7,533 nt of DNA from an uncultured Prevotella sp. (GTDB lineage Bacteria > Bacteroidota > Bacteroidia > Bacteroidales > Bacteroidaceae), in NCBI GenBank assembly GCA_946625715.1, contig CAMOTK010000098.1:1-7533 (forward strand), written 5' to 3'. This document shows positions 6,082-7,533 of the stretch, piece by piece. The notes beneath the pieces are model-generated. The model did not search any database and was not told where the DNA came from. It worked only from the letters and a program-made list of their open reading frames with translations. The position numbers were made by a program, and so were the translations under genes. Position 1 is the first letter of the stretch; every line of letters begins with the position of its first letter.

Positions 6082-7347
6082 ATGTCACAACCTTTAGCTG
6101 AAAGACTCAGACCTCGCACGCTCGACGACTATATTGGCCAGCAGCATTTGGTAGGCGAGGGGGCTGTCCTGCGCAGAATGATTGATGCAGGACGCATATC
6201 TTCGTTTATCCTTTGGGGACCGCCGGGCGTGGGAAAGACCACACTGGCGCAAATCATTGCCCACCGGCTGGAGACGCCCTTCTACACGCTTTCGGCCGTG
6301 ACCAGCGGCGTGAAGGATGTGCGCGACGTGATAGAGCGGGCGCAGAAGGGGCGCTTCTTCAACGAGGCTTCACCTATTTTATTTATAGACGAGATACACC
6401 GTTTCTCCAAGTCGCAGCAAGACTCCTTGCTGGGCGCAGTGGAGAAGGGTATTGTGACGCTGATTGGCGCCACGACAGAGAATCCCTCGTTCGAGGTGAT
6501 TAGGCCCCTGCTCTCGCGCTGTCAGCTCTATGTGCTGAAGCCGCTGGAGAAAGACGACCTGCTGAAACTGATTGACCGCGCGCTGACCAAAGACGCGATT
6601 CTCAAGGAGAAGCACATCACGCTCAAAGAGACTGGCGCACTCTTACGCTTTAGTGGAGGCGACGCGCGCAAACTTCTGAATATCTTAGAGTTAGTGACGG
6701 CCGACGACGAGGTGGAGATTACCGACGAACTGGTGGTCAACCGGCTGCAACAGAACCCGTTGGCCTACGACAAGGACGGCGAGATGCACTACGACATTAT
6801 CTCGGCTTTCATCAAAAGTATTCGCGGCAGCGACCCCGATGCGGCGCTCTACTGGATGGCCCGCATGATAGAGGGTGGGGAAGACCCGCAGTTCATTGCC
6901 CGCCGCATGGTGATTTCGGCCTCGGAAGACATCGGGTTGGCCAATCCCAACGCCCTGCTCTTGGCCAATGCCGCCTTCGATACCGTGATGAAGATTGGTT
7001 GGCCGGAAGCCAGAATTGCGCTCGCCGAGTGTGCCGTCTATCTGGCAACCTCGCCAAAGAGCAATTCGGCCTACTTGGGCATCGATGCCGCTCTGGACCT
7101 TGTGCGCCAGACGGGCAATCAGCCTGTGCCGCTGCCCATTCGCAATGCGCCCACGCAGCTGATGAAAGACTTAGGCTATCACGACGGCTACAAGTATCCG
7201 CACGACTATCCCGGCCACTTCACCGAGCAACAATACCTGCCCGACGAACTGGTTGGACAGCGCCTGTGGCACGGACAGCACAATCCGGCCGAAGAGAAAC
7301 TCTATCAGCGGATGGTCAACTACTGGGGCAAGCGCTATGAAGACTGA
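6082..7347 (+). CDS. rarA: Replication-associated recombination protein A (RarA/MgsA), AAA+ ATPase
   Basis: A 421-residue AAA+ ATPase of the RarA/MgsA/WRNIP1 family, related to clamp-loader subunits. It acts at stalled or gapped replication forks together with SSB and recombination proteins. Visible motifs are the N-terminal RLRPRTLDDYIGQQHLVG (9-26), Walker A GPPGVGKT (46-53), Walker B ILFIDEIHRF with D103/E104, sensor 1 GATTENPS (129-136), an arginine finger in LLSRCQ (R146), and sensor 2 GGDARKLLN (192-200, R196). The family-specific C-terminal part includes SAFIKSIRGSDPDAALYW (241-258), SASEDIGLANP (279-289) and the C-terminal YKYPHDYPGHF (370-380). Length matches the family (E. coli 447). 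The ATG at 6082 is chosen because MSQPLAERLRPRT is where family members begin, and because the in-frame TTG at 6028 lies upstream of the promoter. The gene stands alone on its strand, and a tandem repeat array begins just after its stop codon. Confidence 0.97.
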   Translation: MSQPLAERLRPRTLDDYIGQQHLVGEGAVLRRMIDAGRISSFILWGPPGVGKTTLAQIIAHRLETPFYTLSAVTSGVKDVRDVIERAQKGRFFNEASPILFIDEIHRFSKSQQDSLLGAVEKGIVTLIGATTENPSFEVIRPLLSRCQLYVLKPLEKDDLLKLIDRALTKDAILKEKHITLKETGALLRFSGGDARKLLNILELVTADDEVEITDELVVNRLQQNPLAYDKDGEMHYDIISAFIKSIRGSDPDAALYWMARMIEGGEDPQFIARRMVISASEDIGLANPNALLLANAAFDTVMKIGWPEARIALAECAVYLATSPKSNSAYLGIDAALDLVRQTGNQPVPLPIRNAPTQLMKDLGYHDGYKYPHDYPGHFTEQQYLPDELVGQRLWHGQHNPAEEKLYQRMVNYWGKRYED

Positions 7348-7353
7348 AAAAGT

Positions 7354-7533
7354 GTTTCTGTAAAACGCTGGTTACGTTTTTGCAAAACGCTGGTTACGTT
7401 TTTGCAAAACGCTGATTACGTTTCTTAAAACAGCGTGTTACGGATAAAAAAGCAGTGATTAACGGATGCTAAAGCAGTGATTAACGGATGCTAAAGCGGC
7501 GTTTTACGAACGCTAAACAACCGCTATGCGCAT
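7354..7533. repeat. Tandem array of 22-bp units, continuing past the window edge
   Basis: From 7 nt after the rarA stop, the sequence repeats with an exact 22-bp period. A half unit occupies 7354-7361. Full units start at 7362, 7384, 7406, 7428, 7450, 7472 and 7494, and a partial, weak unit runs from 7516 to the edge. Units 1 and 2 are identical and unit 3 is close; they begin AAAACGCTGRTTACG and have a T-rich tail. Units 5 and 6 are identical and begin AAGCAGTGATTAACGG. Unit 4 mixes both types. Unit 7 keeps the ends of the second type. A core TTACG or TAACG sits at unit positions 11-15 in all seven full units. Units 1-2 can form AAAACG/CGTTTT hairpins with a 7-nt loop, so they might act as weak terminators for rarA. 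There are no spacers, and the period is not divisible by 3. The array is non-coding and its function is unknown. Confidence 0.92.

Noticed and set aside
7354..7533. CRISPR array
   Set aside because: Units are contiguous at 22 bp with no unique spacers between them, and no cas gene is nearby.
7354..7533. 3' end or start of a further gene under the repeat array
   Set aside because: A 22-bp period shifts the frame in every unit. Reading from the ATG at the window edge on the minus strand hits a stop after six codons.

Overview
The window looks like a stretch of chromosome from a Bacteroidota bacterium, most likely of the Prevotella/Bacteroides group. Three things point there. Candidate promoters match the Bacteroidota form (TTTG or TTG, a 19-20 bp spacer, then TAnnTTTG) rather than a sigma70 form. 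Starts lie in A-rich leaders without Shine-Dalgarno sequences. The proteins (a RarA starting MSQPLAERLR, a K+-dependent membrane pyrophosphatase, a soluble hybrid histidine kinase, and a membrane-anchored endonuclease/exonuclease/phosphatase protein) have the sequence style of that group. No tRNA, rRNA, transposon or CRISPR array is visible, and the gene content is mostly housekeeping.

Layout. Five genes are on the minus strand and one is on the plus strand. Reading the minus strand in its own direction, from about 6020 down to 1, the genes are: a 262-residue protein of unknown function with a very acidic tail (5958-5170); the membrane-bound pyrophosphatase hppA (5130-2926); a membrane-anchored family 2 glycosyltransferase (2913-1732); a soluble hybrid histidine kinase/receiver protein (1648-392) with its own well-formed promoter (1714-1684); and the 5' part of a membrane-anchored EEP-fold hydrolase gene that runs off the left edge (349-1). 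The first three genes are separated by only 39 and 12 bp and probably form one transcript. On the plus strand, rarA (6082-7347) is transcribed divergently from the acidic-protein gene, through two promoters whose -33 elements lie back to back.

How the genes relate. HppA couples pyrophosphate hydrolysis to cation export. The glycosyltransferase acts at the membrane on an unidentified glycan. The kinase has no visible sensor domain and probably signals through a separate phosphotransfer partner. RarA acts at stalled replication forks. Nothing in the sequence ties them into one dedicated pathway.

The least ordinary part is the right end. From about 7 nt after the rarA stop codon to the window edge, the DNA is a tandem array with a strict 22-bp period: seven full units plus partial units at each end. 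Two sequence subfamilies share the same phase. It is non-coding, has no spacers, and continues past the window. Other points worth a second look are the apparently near-leaderless rarA message, the HppA residues that suggest combined Na+ and H+ pumping, and the unknown protein with a tail that is half acidic residues.
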